A stretch of 64,000 nucleotides of DNA from Flavobacterium gelidicaeli. Its GTDB lineage: Bacteria > Bacteroidota > Bacteroidia > Flavobacteriales > Flavobacteriaceae. The DNA lies in NCBI RefSeq assembly GCF_013294005.1, contig NZ_JABSNK010000001.1, positions 62,001-126,000 on the forward strand, read 5' to 3'. Positions 53,200 to 61,776 of the stretch are shown here, in pieces; position 1 is the stretch's first letter; each line of letters starts with the position of its first letter. The notes below the pieces were generated by a model. It ran no database searches and was not told the DNA's origin. It saw only the letters and a program-made list of their open reading frames with translations. A program made the position numbers and the translations under genes.

Positions 53200-53901
53200 T
53201 TACCATTGGTGAAAACTATAGCCTACAGAAAAACTAAGGACACTACTCTTATTTTGATTTTCGATAAATTGAAAAGAGGATGCATTACTTTTTACTACAT
53301 CTTTCACTCCTAAATAATAGCGTAAATCAAAGTGAATGCTTTGATGCAACTCATAACCCACAGCAAAACAAGCCGAGAAATCATCTGCACCATCTAAACC
53401 ATCTTGATAGAATTGTCTGGTAGCAACATCATACAAACCACCTGATTCATTAGAAGTATACGTAATATTATTAGGTGATAAACTAATACCATAAAAAGCC
53501 CCAAAACCAAGATTTAATCCTTCATAAGGATACACTTTGTACAAAGCTCCTATTTGTAAATAGGAATAATGGAGTCCTAACTCATATTCTTTTCCTACAG
53601 CATCACGGTAAGTTGCTTTCTCACCAGATTGTCTAAATAAAATCTCTGGTTGTATTGCTACGCGGGTATCACGAAGCTTTAAATTCAAGAAAAAGCCCCC
53701 TTCTAAACCATAGACTCCTTTGGTTTCTATAGCACTATTATCAGCTGTATTATCTCTCCCCTTAATACTCTCTGGTAGGTTACTGATTTTAGAACTCAAG
53801 CCACCAAACTTAAGCCCATAGGTTATATTAGTCTCATTTTGACTATAGCTTAAAGTGTTAAAAAAAAAGGGAATAATTGATAAGTATAGGATTACTTTCA
53901 T
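53200..53901 (-). CDS. Outer-membrane beta-barrel protein, first gene of the rhs operon
   Basis: 233 residues with a signal peptide (ILYLSIIPFFFNTLSYSQ). The strand pattern is that of the PF13568-like barrels (NITYGLKFGGLSSKIS, GLEGGFFLNLKLRDTRVAIQPEILFRQSGE, YLQIGALYKVYPYEGLNLGFGAFYGISL, LSFSVGYSFHQW). It is the most promoter-proximal gene of the island transcript and precedes its paralogue by 14 bp when the preferred start of the latter is used. It may anchor or export the Rhs protein, but this is inferred from position only. Promoter not recognised upstream. Confidence 0.78.
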   Translation of the reverse strand: MKVILYLSIIPFFFNTLSYSQNETNITYGLKFGGLSSKISNLPESIKGRDNTADNSAIETKGVYGLEGGFFLNLKLRDTRVAIQPEILFRQSGEKATYRDAVGKEYELGLHYSYLQIGALYKVYPYEGLNLGFGAFYGISLSPNNITYTSNESGGLYDVATRQFYQDGLDGADDFSACFAVGYELHQSIHFDLRYYLGVKDVVKSNASSFQFIENQNKSSVLSFSVGYSFHQW

Positions 53902-54473
53902 ATGGGTATTTTTGCGCGAATATAGACAATATTTTCTTACTTATAAACAGTTGCCTTTACAAAAAAACCATTTATCATAGCTTAAAGCTGATTTTAACTC
54001 AACAAAAAAAGCAAATTAACTCATTATTAATAATGAATTTTAAATATGCATTTACAAACTAAAATAACAGATATCTCCATTAAAATCAATTAAAACACTA
54101 GTATACACAAGTGCATTATTTGACTTATAAAACAACTGATAGCCTAATTGTATTGCACAAAAAAAATTAATATTTATAAAATAAACAACCTAAAACCATC
54201 GCAATTAAAATAAGAAAAAGTATTCTTTTATTACTTTAATACTACTGTAATTTATATTCTTTTGACTTCTAAATAAACTTTATGAATATTAGGTTTTTTT
54301 TTAATTCGCTTTTTGGTAATTTTAAAAAAAACAACATTGAGTTAAACGTTTACTTTCTTACAAAATTGTATTAAGCATTAACATTTTTTTTAAATTAATT
54401 ACTTATTGCTTTTAGCAATGATTATTTTAAGTAACTAAACTATAAATAATTTATGTCACTAATTTTTTGGCAT
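53902..54473. other. AT-rich gap at the island's right edge
   Basis: About 570 bp with no gene, no tRNA and no recognised repeat. Very AT-rich, with scattered poly-A and poly-T. It must contain the promoter of the minus-strand barrel/rhs operon, but no clear TTG/TAnnTTTG pair was found. Confidence 0.5.
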
Positions 54474-54505
54474 AAAAAAAACCCGTGCAAATGAAACACA
54501 GGTTT
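54474..54505 (-). terminator. Terminator of the LRR gene
   Basis: On the minus strand AAACCTGTG/CACGGGTTT, with loop TTTCATTTG, followed by eight T residues, 64 bp after the stop. Confidence 0.75.
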
Positions 54506-54568
54506 AATAAACTAACTAAACATAAACAACTACTTATTTAAAACCAAAAAAATAAATTAGCATTCAAT

Positions 54569-55423
54569 TTAATCTTCAGAAACTAATGGTCTTTCATAAT
54601 CCATAGCAACATCTAACAATACCGCTACACCTCTATCATTAACCATAGTCATATTTAATGTATCTAAAAGAGCCAATCTTCTTGAAGTCAACCCACTGAA
54701 TTGATTGTAAGAAATATTCATCTCCTTAAGGTTATTTAACTTTTCTAAATCAAAAGGAACTTGTCCTTCTAAATTATTTTCAAAAAGACTTAAGTTTTCT
54801 AAATTTGTCAAATTTGCAACTTCAATACTTAGTCTTCCTGTAAATTTATTACTATTTAATAATAATGTTTTTAAAGTTTCAATTGTATATAATGATGTTG
54901 GAATCTTACCTTCAATTTGATTATTAAAAATAACTAACGCTTCTAGATTTTTTAATTTCCCAATTTCTAATGGCAATTCACCTGTAAACCCATTCATATA
55001 CAACTCTAAGTTTTTCAAACCTTCTATTTCACATATTTCAGCAGGAATACTACCTGATAATTTATTGAAAGAAAGATCCAATACTTTTAAATTTTTCAAA
55101 TCTTTTATAGATGACGGAATTTTTCCGCAAATAGCATTTTTGTGAAAATTCAATTCTTGTAAATCCAATAACCTTGCAATATCTGATGGAAACTCTCCAA
55201 CTAGATTATTATCTTGTAAGTCTAAAGCAATGATTTTATCACCATCTAATTTAACACCATACCAAGTTGCAACTGGTGCACCAATATTCCATTTATTAAT
55301 CCAATTTTGTCCATTAGTAGACTTATATAAATTTAATAAAATTGCTTTATCAGAAGGTGAAACACCTGCCATCATGGAGCAAGAAGCGAGAACCGAAAGA
55401 AATAGAGTAAAGATGTTTTTCAT
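54569..55423 (-). CDS. Secreted leucine-rich repeat protein
   Basis: About 284 residues with a signal peptide (IFTLFLSVLASCSMMAG; not a clear lipobox). Nine or so plant-type LRRs of 23-24 residues follow from about residue 60 to 260 with the consensus LxxLxxLxLxxNxLxGxIPxxI, for example LKNLKVLDLSFNKLSGSIPAEI and LKNLEALVIFNNQIEGKIP. The opening SDKAILLNLYKSTNGQNWINKW is the typical cap of bacterial proteins of this type. It probably binds other proteins at the cell surface; there is no catalytic domain or T9SS sorting domain. It stands alone, ending in a clear terminator. Confidence 0.85.
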   Translation of the reverse strand: MKNIFTLFLSVLASCSMMAGVSPSDKAILLNLYKSTNGQNWINKWNIGAPVATWYGVKLDGDKIIALDLQDNNLVGEFPSDIARLLDLQELNFHKNAICGKIPSSIKDLKNLKVLDLSFNKLSGSIPAEICEIEGLKNLELYMNGFTGELPLEIGKLKNLEALVIFNNQIEGKIPTSLYTIETLKTLLLNSNKFTGRLSIEVANLTNLENLSLFENNLEGQVPFDLEKLNNLKEMNISYNQFSGLTSRRLALLDTLNMTMVNDRGVAVLLDVAMDYERPLVSED

Positions 55424-55429
55424 AATCAA

Positions 55430-55806
55430 GTTGTTTATCCTTTGTTATTATAAAATAAAATTACATTGAATTTAGCTTATCGACAAATAAAATCGACAAA
55501 CTACATCTTTTATTTTTTAAATATATAAAAAACCTACAAAAAAGACTAAAATTCTGTTAAAAATATATGCTAGCTATTTATAACGTCTAAATTAAAATTT
55601 TATTTTACTTGCATTAAATAAAACGTGATCTATATAATGTATTTTCTTAAGTAAACAAAAGCCCAATTTCAATAAAAAGATTCCTAATAACAGCACAATT
55701 AATCCTGTACTAAAACTATATTGCAATTATATATTTTCAATGATGTGTAAAACTAATTTCTATTTATAATATCTTAAAAACCCCCTACGCTTTAATGTAG
55801 CGATTT
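55430..55806. other. AT-rich gap between LRR and dehydratase genes
   Basis: 377 bp with no gene. Near 55785-55805 a short inverted repeat CTACGCTTTAATGTAG lies beside the end of the dehydratase gene and could be its terminator, though weak. No promoter box was recognised for the LRR gene. Confidence 0.4.
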
Positions 55807-56085
55807 TTACAACAGCTCATTTGTAGCTTTCGCTAAATCAAAATCTTTATAAGTAACACCTCCTGCATCGTGAGTTGACAACCTAATATTTACTTTGTTA
55901 TAAACATTAAACAACTCTGGGTGGTGATTTTGCTTTTCAGCAATAAAACCTAACTGCACAATAAAAGCAATTGCTTCCGTAAAGTTTTTAAACTCAAATT
56001 TCTTTTCGATTCCTTTATTATTGTAAGACCATCCTTTTAAATTTAACAAGAAAGGTTGCGAAGTAAGTTCGTCATAAGTTTCCAT
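55807..56085 (-). CDS. phhB: Pterin-4a-carbinolamine dehydratase
   Basis: 92 residues, the usual small size. It dehydrates the carbinolamine produced by aromatic amino acid hydroxylases and so recycles tetrahydrobiopterin. The family signature is complete: NHHPELFNVYNKVNIRLSTHD, with His54, His55, Pro56, His72 and Asp81 in place. The hydroxylase it should serve is the long PhhA at 3.4 kb in this same window, but the two genes are 50 kb apart on opposite strands and are not an operon. It is cytosolic. Confidence 0.92.
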   Translation of the reverse strand: METYDELTSQPFLLNLKGWSYNNKGIEKKFEFKNFTEAIAFIVQLGFIAEKQNHHPELFNVYNKVNIRLSTHDAGGVTYKDFDLAKATNELL

Positions 56086-56182
56086 ATCGATAGTTTTTTA
56101 ATAAAATTAGTTATTTTTTAGATATAGGCAGTATGTTTTAACTTAATATAGTATTTTAGACCTCTCGAAATTTACCACTCTA

Positions 56183-57340
56183 TTGAATCCTAATTTTTCT
56201 TTCCAAATTTACGCCTCTACAAAGCAACTCCCTATAGAATGGGACACTATTGCTTGTAAAAATATTTTTTTGACTACTGCTTATTTACGCGTTTTAGAAA
56301 CTTCGGCACCTAATAATATGTATTGTCATTTTATAGGTCTTTATAAATCTAATGAATTAGTAGGCGTAGCCTTATCCCAATTTATTAACTTAAGTGAAGT
56401 TAGCTCTTTTGGAGAGAGAGACCACTGTATAAAAACAGCCATCCGAAATTTTGTTTTTAAAAATGTTAGTTCTAAAGTATTGGTTATAGGTAACAACATG
56501 CTTACTGGACAAAATGGTTTTTGCTTTCGCGAAAGCATTACCCACGAGATCGCTTTATCGCTTTTAGAGAAAGCTTCTCATTCTTTACGCCAACTCTTTT
56601 TAGAAAAAGGTCTAAAAACGCAATTAACCATATTTAAAGACTTCTCAGAAAGTGCACTTCCGTATTTTGAGATGCAAGAATTCAGTTCGTATTTCAAATT
56701 TTCAACACAGCCTAATATGCTTTTCGATATTAGAGATTCCTGGCATCACTTTGATGACTATATTGCTGCTTTAAGTAAAAAATACAGAGATCAATACAAA
56801 CGCGCTCGAAAAAAATCAGCTGACATTCATAAACGAAAACTATCCCTTGATGAAATAGAGAAATACAAGACTCGGATTTTTGAATTGTATATGAATGTGG
56901 CTAAAAATGCTCCTTTCAATACTTTTTATTTACCCGAAAATCATTTTGAAGTTTTTAAATCTTGTTTAAAAGACAATTTTCTTTTCTATGGCTACTTTAT
57001 TGATGATACCCTTATTGGTTTTAATACCTTGATAAAAAATGGTGTTGATATCGATACTTATTTTTTAGGATATGATGAGCAATACCAGCGTGAAAAGATG
57101 CTTTATTTAAATATGCTTTATGATATGATTACTTATTCGATTAATAAAGGATACAAACGCATTGTATTTGCAAGAACTGCACTAGAGATAAAAAGTTCTG
57201 TAGGTGCAACACCTGCAAACATGTTGGGTTTAATGAAACACAGCAACCCTATCATTAATTTGTTTGTATCTAAAGCGTTCCGTTATTTTGAACCTGAAAT
57301 GCAATGGCAACAAAGAAATCCTTTCAAAGAAGCAAACTAA
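56183..57340 (+). CDS. GNAT/FemAB-like acyltransferase
   Basis: 385 residues. The C half (about 190-350) resembles the FemAB/peptidoglycan-bridge or GNAT fold: ALSKKYRDQYKRARKKSADIHKRKL, ..NHFEVFKSCLKDNFLFYGYFIDDTLIGFNTLI, YFLGYDEQYQREKMLYLNMLYDMI. The N half is of the DUF family often found with it. The reaction is probably acyl transfer, substrate unknown. No ATG is available in a sensible place; the start appears to be TTG at 56183, read as MNPNFSFQIY. It ends in a 4-bp convergent overlap with the lipid kinase. Confidence 0.65.
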   Translation: MNPNFSFQIYASTKQLPIEWDTIACKNIFLTTAYLRVLETSAPNNMYCHFIGLYKSNELVGVALSQFINLSEVSSFGERDHCIKTAIRNFVFKNVSSKVLVIGNNMLTGQNGFCFRESITHEIALSLLEKASHSLRQLFLEKGLKTQLTIFKDFSESALPYFEMQEFSSYFKFSTQPNMLFDIRDSWHHFDDYIAALSKKYRDQYKRARKKSADIHKRKLSLDEIEKYKTRIFELYMNVAKNAPFNTFYLPENHFEVFKSCLKDNFLFYGYFIDDTLIGFNTLIKNGVDIDTYFLGYDEQYQREKMLYLNMLYDMITYSINKGYKRIVFARTALEIKSSVGATPANMLGLMKHSNPIINLFVSKAFRYFEPEMQWQQRNPFKEAN

Positions 57341-58218
57341 AGTTCCTTTAACGGAATTGCTACTTTCATTTTAAATGGTGATACTTTTATATCAAGCATG
57401 GATTGTGTACCACAATATTCCCCATCAATTTGAAAGCTTACTGGACGATCAGTAGTAATTCTTGCATTATCAGTAGCTATTATTTCTACATTCTCGAGTT
57501 CGATAGGCATGTTACCCGTGATTATTTTCCCTAAAACAACAAAATCTAAATTTTTTAAAATTATTAATTCAAACTTGCCATCATCCATACGTCCGTTAGG
57601 ATTAATCACAACTCCAGTACCGTATTTTTGAGAATTAGCAATGACAATCATTCCTGCTTCACATTCCATTACCTTACCACTATACTCAATAGTTGCTGTA
57701 AATGGATCTTCTCTTTCAATCAAAGTACTTACCGCTTGCAAAGCATATCCTAGCTTCCCTCTTACTGTACTGTTTTGATAGTTTTTTATTAGCTCAGCAT
57801 TTAATCCTATATCACTCAGGTGTAAGCTTTTTTTGCCATTTATAACCACCATATCTATAGCGATACAGTTATCTTGAAAAGCAATATGCAAACAATCATC
57901 AATATTATTAGGCAGCCCTAAGTCAGTAGCTAATCCATTTGCGGATCCTGCGGGTAGAATACCAAATAACACCTCTTCTTCCTCAAGAGCCTCGGCGACT
58001 AACTTGATCGTTCCATCACCTCCAGCTATAACAACACGTTCAGGAACATGTTTAGCATACAACTGCTTTATATTAAAAATATCATTATTATCTGTCGTTT
58101 CGTAAAGAACAAAATTATTCCCTTGACTTTCTGTAAAAAGAGCTACTGCTTCAATTATCGCTGCTTTGTCAAGGTCCCCCGAAATAGGATTAACAACCAA
58201 TAGGACATTCTTTTTCAC
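57337..58218 (-). CDS. Diacylglycerol kinase family lipid kinase (YegS-like)
   Basis: 293 residues, family length. The nucleotide-binding motif GGDGT (66-70) lies in RVVIAGGDGTIKLVAEAL and the N-terminal NPISG (10-14) motif is intact; the PAGSANGLATDLGLP block is also typical. Such enzymes phosphorylate diacylglycerol or related lipids at the membrane's inner face. A divergently encoded App1-like phosphatidate phosphatase starts 63 bp away and could catalyse the reverse step; this pairing is inferred. It overlaps the preceding plus-strand gene by 4 bp at the 3' end. Confidence 0.9.
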   Translation of the reverse strand: MKKNVLLVVNPISGDLDKAAIIEAVALFTESQGNNFVLYETTDNNDIFNIKQLYAKHVPERVVIAGGDGTIKLVAEALEEEEVLFGILPAGSANGLATDLGLPNNIDDCLHIAFQDNCIAIDMVVINGKKSLHLSDIGLNAELIKNYQNSTVRGKLGYALQAVSTLIEREDPFTATIEYSGKVMECEAGMIVIANSQKYGTGVVINPNGRMDDGKFELIILKNLDFVVLGKIITGNMPIELENVEIIATDNARITTDRPVSFQIDGEYCGTQSMLDIKVSPFKMKVAIPLKEL

Positions 58219-58281
58219 AATTTACTTCTTTAATTGATTTTTAATAATTAATTTTCGCACTCTTCAAAAGTATTAAATAAA

Positions 58282-59250
58282 ATGAAACCTATTTTAAAAT
58301 TATATCGTGGTTATGCAAATGAGCAAGAATTAATTGTAATGGGCCATGTATTTAAGCCTACAACGATGAAAGATTACGATTTTTTATCTACCAATTTTAA
58401 GAATGCTGGCTCTGTTATTAATATGTATCGCATTAAAACCGACGGTAATGCTGACGTTTACTTAAAATATAACGATACTGAAATACATACAAAAACACTT
58501 CATGATGGGTATTTTAAATTTTGCATCCCTATAAAATCTTCGTCAGATTATGGCTGGATGGATTATGAAGTAAGTATTATTTATCAAAAACAGCGCATTA
58601 CCAGCAGGGCAAGCTATATAAAACCTTATAAAGGCGACTTGGGCATTATATCTGACATTGATGATACCTTTTTAGTTTCCTATACTTTGAACCCTTTAAA
58701 GAAACTGTACCATCTTTTATTTCGAAATGTAAATTCGCGCAAAATATTTGAAGATGTAACGGCACATTATCAAGCATTGAGTGAAGCAGGGCGCACAAAT
58801 AACAAGGAAAAAAATGCGTTTTTTTATGTCTCGAGTAGCGAATGGAATTTATACCGTTTTCTAGTCAAGTTTACTGAGATTCATAATTTACCTAAGGCTG
58901 TTTTACTTTTAAAAGACATTAAAACTAGTTTGACTAATTTTTTATGGTCTGGAAGAGGTGAACACAATCATAAGTTCGAAAAAATAAAACACATTTTAGA
59001 ATTTTACCCTGATTTACAATATGTATTAATGGGTGATGACTCGCAACATGATCCTTACTTATATGAATCAATTAGTAAAATATTTCCTTTGACCGTAAAA
59101 GCCATTTACATCAGACAAACCGGTAAGAAAAAAAAGAAAAAAGTACTTGATACGCTAACAAATATAGCGTCTCTAAATGTCTCTATCTGTTATTTTAAAT
59201 CAAGTGCCGAAGCAATTGCTCACTCTAAAGAAATAGGGTTAATTAAATAA
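58282..59250 (+). CDS. App1-like phosphatidate phosphatase (DUF2183)
   Basis: 322 residues. The N-terminal half is a beta-rich domain, and the C half is an HAD-like catalytic region with DIDDT (Asp125, Asp127) in GDLGIISDIDDTFLVSY. FFYVSSSEWNLYRFLVKF and VLMGDDSQHDPYLYESI are further App1 blocks. Homologues remove phosphate from phosphatidic acid. It is probably cytosolic or peripheral, as no signal peptide is visible. It is divergent from the lipid kinase. A dispersed hairpin element follows the stop. Confidence 0.85.
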   Translation: MKPILKLYRGYANEQELIVMGHVFKPTTMKDYDFLSTNFKNAGSVINMYRIKTDGNADVYLKYNDTEIHTKTLHDGYFKFCIPIKSSSDYGWMDYEVSIIYQKQRITSRASYIKPYKGDLGIISDIDDTFLVSYTLNPLKKLYHLLFRNVNSRKIFEDVTAHYQALSEAGRTNNKEKNAFFYVSSSEWNLYRFLVKFTEIHNLPKAVLLLKDIKTSLTNFLWSGRGEHNHKFEKIKHILEFYPDLQYVLMGDDSQHDPYLYESISKIFPLTVKAIYIRQTGKKKKKKVLDTLTNIASLNVSICYFKSSAEAIAHSKEIGLIK

Positions 59251-59274
59251 ACAAAGGGCTTACTATTACAAAAA

Positions 59275-59416
59275 TAGCCCAGATAGCAATGAAAATCCTT
59301 TGCATAAAAAAAATCCTTTTTTGCAACTTGTACAGAGCGACCGTAGGAAGCTCCTGTACTAGTTATGCAAAAAAAGATTTTTTATGCAAAGATTGTAATG
59401 AATAGCTGGATTAGCT
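59275..59416 (+). repeat. Dispersed hairpin element, copy h (long form)
   Basis: Left box AGCCCAGATAGCAATGAAAA, right box GTAATGAATAGCTGGATTAGCT. The cap AGCGACCGTAGGAAGCT (59336-59352) is closed by GTACAG/CTGTAC; outer arms include TTTGCATAAAAAA with TTTTTTATGCAAA. It lies between convergent genes and its right end touches the stop of the ABC-F gene, so it could serve as terminator for both. Confidence 0.7.
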
Positions 59417-61322
59417 ACGCATTATCAATATCTTCTTGAACGATTTCCCAATCTAATAACAATTGGTCTAGATCGGCTTTTTTCTTGTTGTATGCTTTAA
59501 AAAACGCGGCGTCTTCAATATTTTTATCGTAGTTCGAAGCAAGCATTTTATCATCATGCTGAATTTCTCTCTCCAGCTGTTTTATTTGGCTTTCAATTTT
59601 GCTTAATTTATTATTTAAAGCTTTGTTTTTCTTTTGATCTTCGTAAGAAGACTTATTACTTTCTTTGGGAGCAGTTGCTTTTTGAGCGTCTTTTTTTTCC
59701 ACCTCACGCATGTTTTCAAGATTGCGTTGCTCTAAGAAATAATTAATATCACCTAAATATTCTTTGATTTTTTGGTCTTTAAATTCGTAAACTAAATTAG
59801 ACATTCCCTGCAAGAAATCCCTATCGTGGGAAACTAAAAGTAAAGTTCCTCCAAATTTTTGCAATGCCGCTTTTAAAACGTTCTTAGATTTTATATCCAA
59901 GTGATTCGTAGGTTCATCCATCAACAAAACATTGATTGGTTGCAATAACAATTTACAAAGTGCCAAACGATTTCGCTCCCCACCAGAAAGTACTTTTACC
60001 TTTTTCTCTACATCATCTCCTCTAAAAAGGAATGACCCAAGCATGTCACGTACTTTGCTACGATTAGTATCAGCAGCAGCGTCTTCCATAGTTTGTAATA
60101 AAGTGATTTCTCCATCAAGATATTCTGCTTGGTTTTGAGCAAAATACCCCAACTGTACATTGTGTCCTAACTTGATATTTCCTTCATATTCAAACTCATC
60201 CACAATTGCTTTGATGAAAGTAGATTTCCCTTGACCATTTTGACCTACAAAAGCAATTTTACTTCCTCTTTCGACTAATAAATTAATGTCTTTAAGAATC
60301 GTTTTGTCTCCGTAGCTTTTAGTCACATGTTCTGCCTCAACTACAACTCTACCTGGTTCTTTAGAAACTGGAAAGGAAATATTCATAACCGAATTATCAT
60401 CTTCATCCACCTCAATACGTTCTACTTTATCGAGTTTTTTTATTAAAGACTGCGCCATAGAAGCTTTAGAAGCTTTGGCACGGAATTTTTCAATTAACTT
60501 TTCAGTTTCTTCAATTTTTTTAGTTTGATTTTTTTGTGTCGCCAATTGCTTTTCGCGAATTTCATGACGCAATTCTAAATATTGAGAATAAGGTTTATTA
60601 AAATCGTATGCTTTTCCCAATGAAATTTCAATAGTTCGGTTCGTAACATTATCAAGGAACATTTTATCGTGCGAAACGATTACAACGACACCTATATAGT
60701 TACGTAAAAAACTTTCTAACCAAATGATACTTTCAATATCCAAGTGATTAGTAGGTTCATCTAATAGCAAGACATCATTAGCTTGTAATAATAATTTAGC
60801 TAACTCGATACGCATTCTCCAACCACCAGAAAAAGTCTCCGTTTGGTTATTGAATACTTCTCTTTTAAATCCTAAACCAAGTAGGATTTTTTCAGTATCT
60901 CCTACATAATTATACCCACCTAATAGATCAAAACGGTGTGTATAGTCTGATAAATCTTCAATAATTTGAGAATATTCCTCACTTTCATAATCAGTGCGCG
61001 TGACTAATTGATGATTAATTTCTTCTAATTTTTTTTCTACAATTTTTATATCGACAAATGCTTCGTAAGCTTCTTCTAATACCGTTCTTCCTTGTTCAAA
61101 ATCAATATCCTGACGTAGAAAACCCATTCTAACATCTTTCTCTTGCGAGATCACTCCTGAGTCTGGTTTGAAATCACCCGCTAACATTTTAAGCATGGTC
61201 GATTTACCTGCACCATTCTTCCCTACAAGACCAACTCGATCTCCAGCTCCTAAACGAAACGTTACTTCTTCAAATAAATAAGTACCTCCGAATGAAACGG
61301 ATAAATTGTGTATATTAAGCAT
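59415..61322 (-). CDS. ABC-F family ATP-binding protein
   Basis: 635 residues with two ABC domains and no membrane segment, the ABC-F layout (ribosome-associated translation factors such as EttA/Uup). Walker A motifs GKNGAGKST and GQNGQGKST, signature motifs SGGWRMRIE and SGGERNRLALCKLL, and DEPTNHLD twice are visible. Between the domains is a charged linker (KFRAKASKASMAQSLIKKLDK), and a C-terminal coiled coil rich in Lys/Glu follows the second domain, as in Uup-like members. It ends at the dispersed element h. Confidence 0.92.
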   Translation of the reverse strand: MLNIHNLSVSFGGTYLFEEVTFRLGAGDRVGLVGKNGAGKSTMLKMLAGDFKPDSGVISQEKDVRMGFLRQDIDFEQGRTVLEEAYEAFVDIKIVEKKLEEINHQLVTRTDYESEEYSQIIEDLSDYTHRFDLLGGYNYVGDTEKILLGLGFKREVFNNQTETFSGGWRMRIELAKLLLQANDVLLLDEPTNHLDIESIIWLESFLRNYIGVVVIVSHDKMFLDNVTNRTIEISLGKAYDFNKPYSQYLELRHEIREKQLATQKNQTKKIEETEKLIEKFRAKASKASMAQSLIKKLDKVERIEVDEDDNSVMNISFPVSKEPGRVVVEAEHVTKSYGDKTILKDINLLVERGSKIAFVGQNGQGKSTFIKAIVDEFEYEGNIKLGHNVQLGYFAQNQAEYLDGEITLLQTMEDAAADTNRSKVRDMLGSFLFRGDDVEKKVKVLSGGERNRLALCKLLLQPINVLLMDEPTNHLDIKSKNVLKAALQKFGGTLLLVSHDRDFLQGMSNLVYEFKDQKIKEYLGDINYFLEQRNLENMREVEKKDAQKATAPKESNKSSYEDQKKNKALNNKLSKIESQIKQLEREIQHDDKMLASNYDKNIEDAAFFKAYNKKKADLDQLLLDWEIVQEDIDNA

Positions 61323-61363
61323 ATTTTGTGACTAAAGTTACTTAGGCAACAATCCTAAAATTG

Positions 61364-61371
61364 TACCTTTG
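61364..61371 (+). promoter_or_regulatory. Candidate -7 box for the DUF983 gene
   Basis: TACCTTTG, an exact TAnnTTTG match, 10 bp before the ATG at 61382 and 16 bp before a second ATG at 61388. The short distance favours the second start. Confidence 0.4.
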
Positions 61372-61381
61372 TTAAAAATTT

Positions 61382-61771
61382 ATGCAAATGTTAAAAAAAG
61401 GATCCAAATTAAATAGTATTTTAACAGGAACTTGTCCAAAATGTCAAAATGAAAGCATGTATCAGGACAAAAACCCACTTCATTTAGCTAATGTTTTAAA
61501 AATGAACGAACATTGTAGCCATTGTGGTTTAACTTATCAAATTGAACCGTCGTTTTTTTACGGTGCAATGTACGTAAGTTACGGCCTAAATGTTGCCGTA
61601 GGAGTTGCTGCTTTTATAATTTCATTTGTCATTTTAGGTACTACCCTAAAAACCGCATTTATAAGTATTATTGTAGCCCTCGTCTTATCATTTCCTTTTG
61701 TATTAAGATTTGCTAGAAACATCTATATAAATATGTTTGTTTCCTATGACCCTAATTTTAAAAACAAGTAA
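61382..61771 (+). CDS. DUF983 domain-containing membrane protein
   Basis: 129 residues. Two zinc-binding-type cysteine pairs, CPKC (18-21) and CSHC (45-48), are followed by two membrane helices (GLNVAVGVAAFIISFVILG; AFISIIVALVLSFPFVLRF), the DUF983 layout. Function not known. The first ATG gives MQMLKKGSK; the second at 61388 is as likely, given the position of the -7 box. Convergent with the FAD oxidoreductase gene, 5 bp away. Confidence 0.85.
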   Translation: MQMLKKGSKLNSILTGTCPKCQNESMYQDKNPLHLANVLKMNEHCSHCGLTYQIEPSFFYGAMYVSYGLNVAVGVAAFIISFVILGTTLKTAFISIIVALVLSFPFVLRFARNIYINMFVSYDPNFKNK

Positions 61772-61776
61772 ACGCA

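Noticed and set aside
18730..54000. Insertion sequence or prophage as the origin of the repeats
   Set aside because: No transposase, integrase or phage structural gene is present in the island, and no long terminal inverted repeats frame it.
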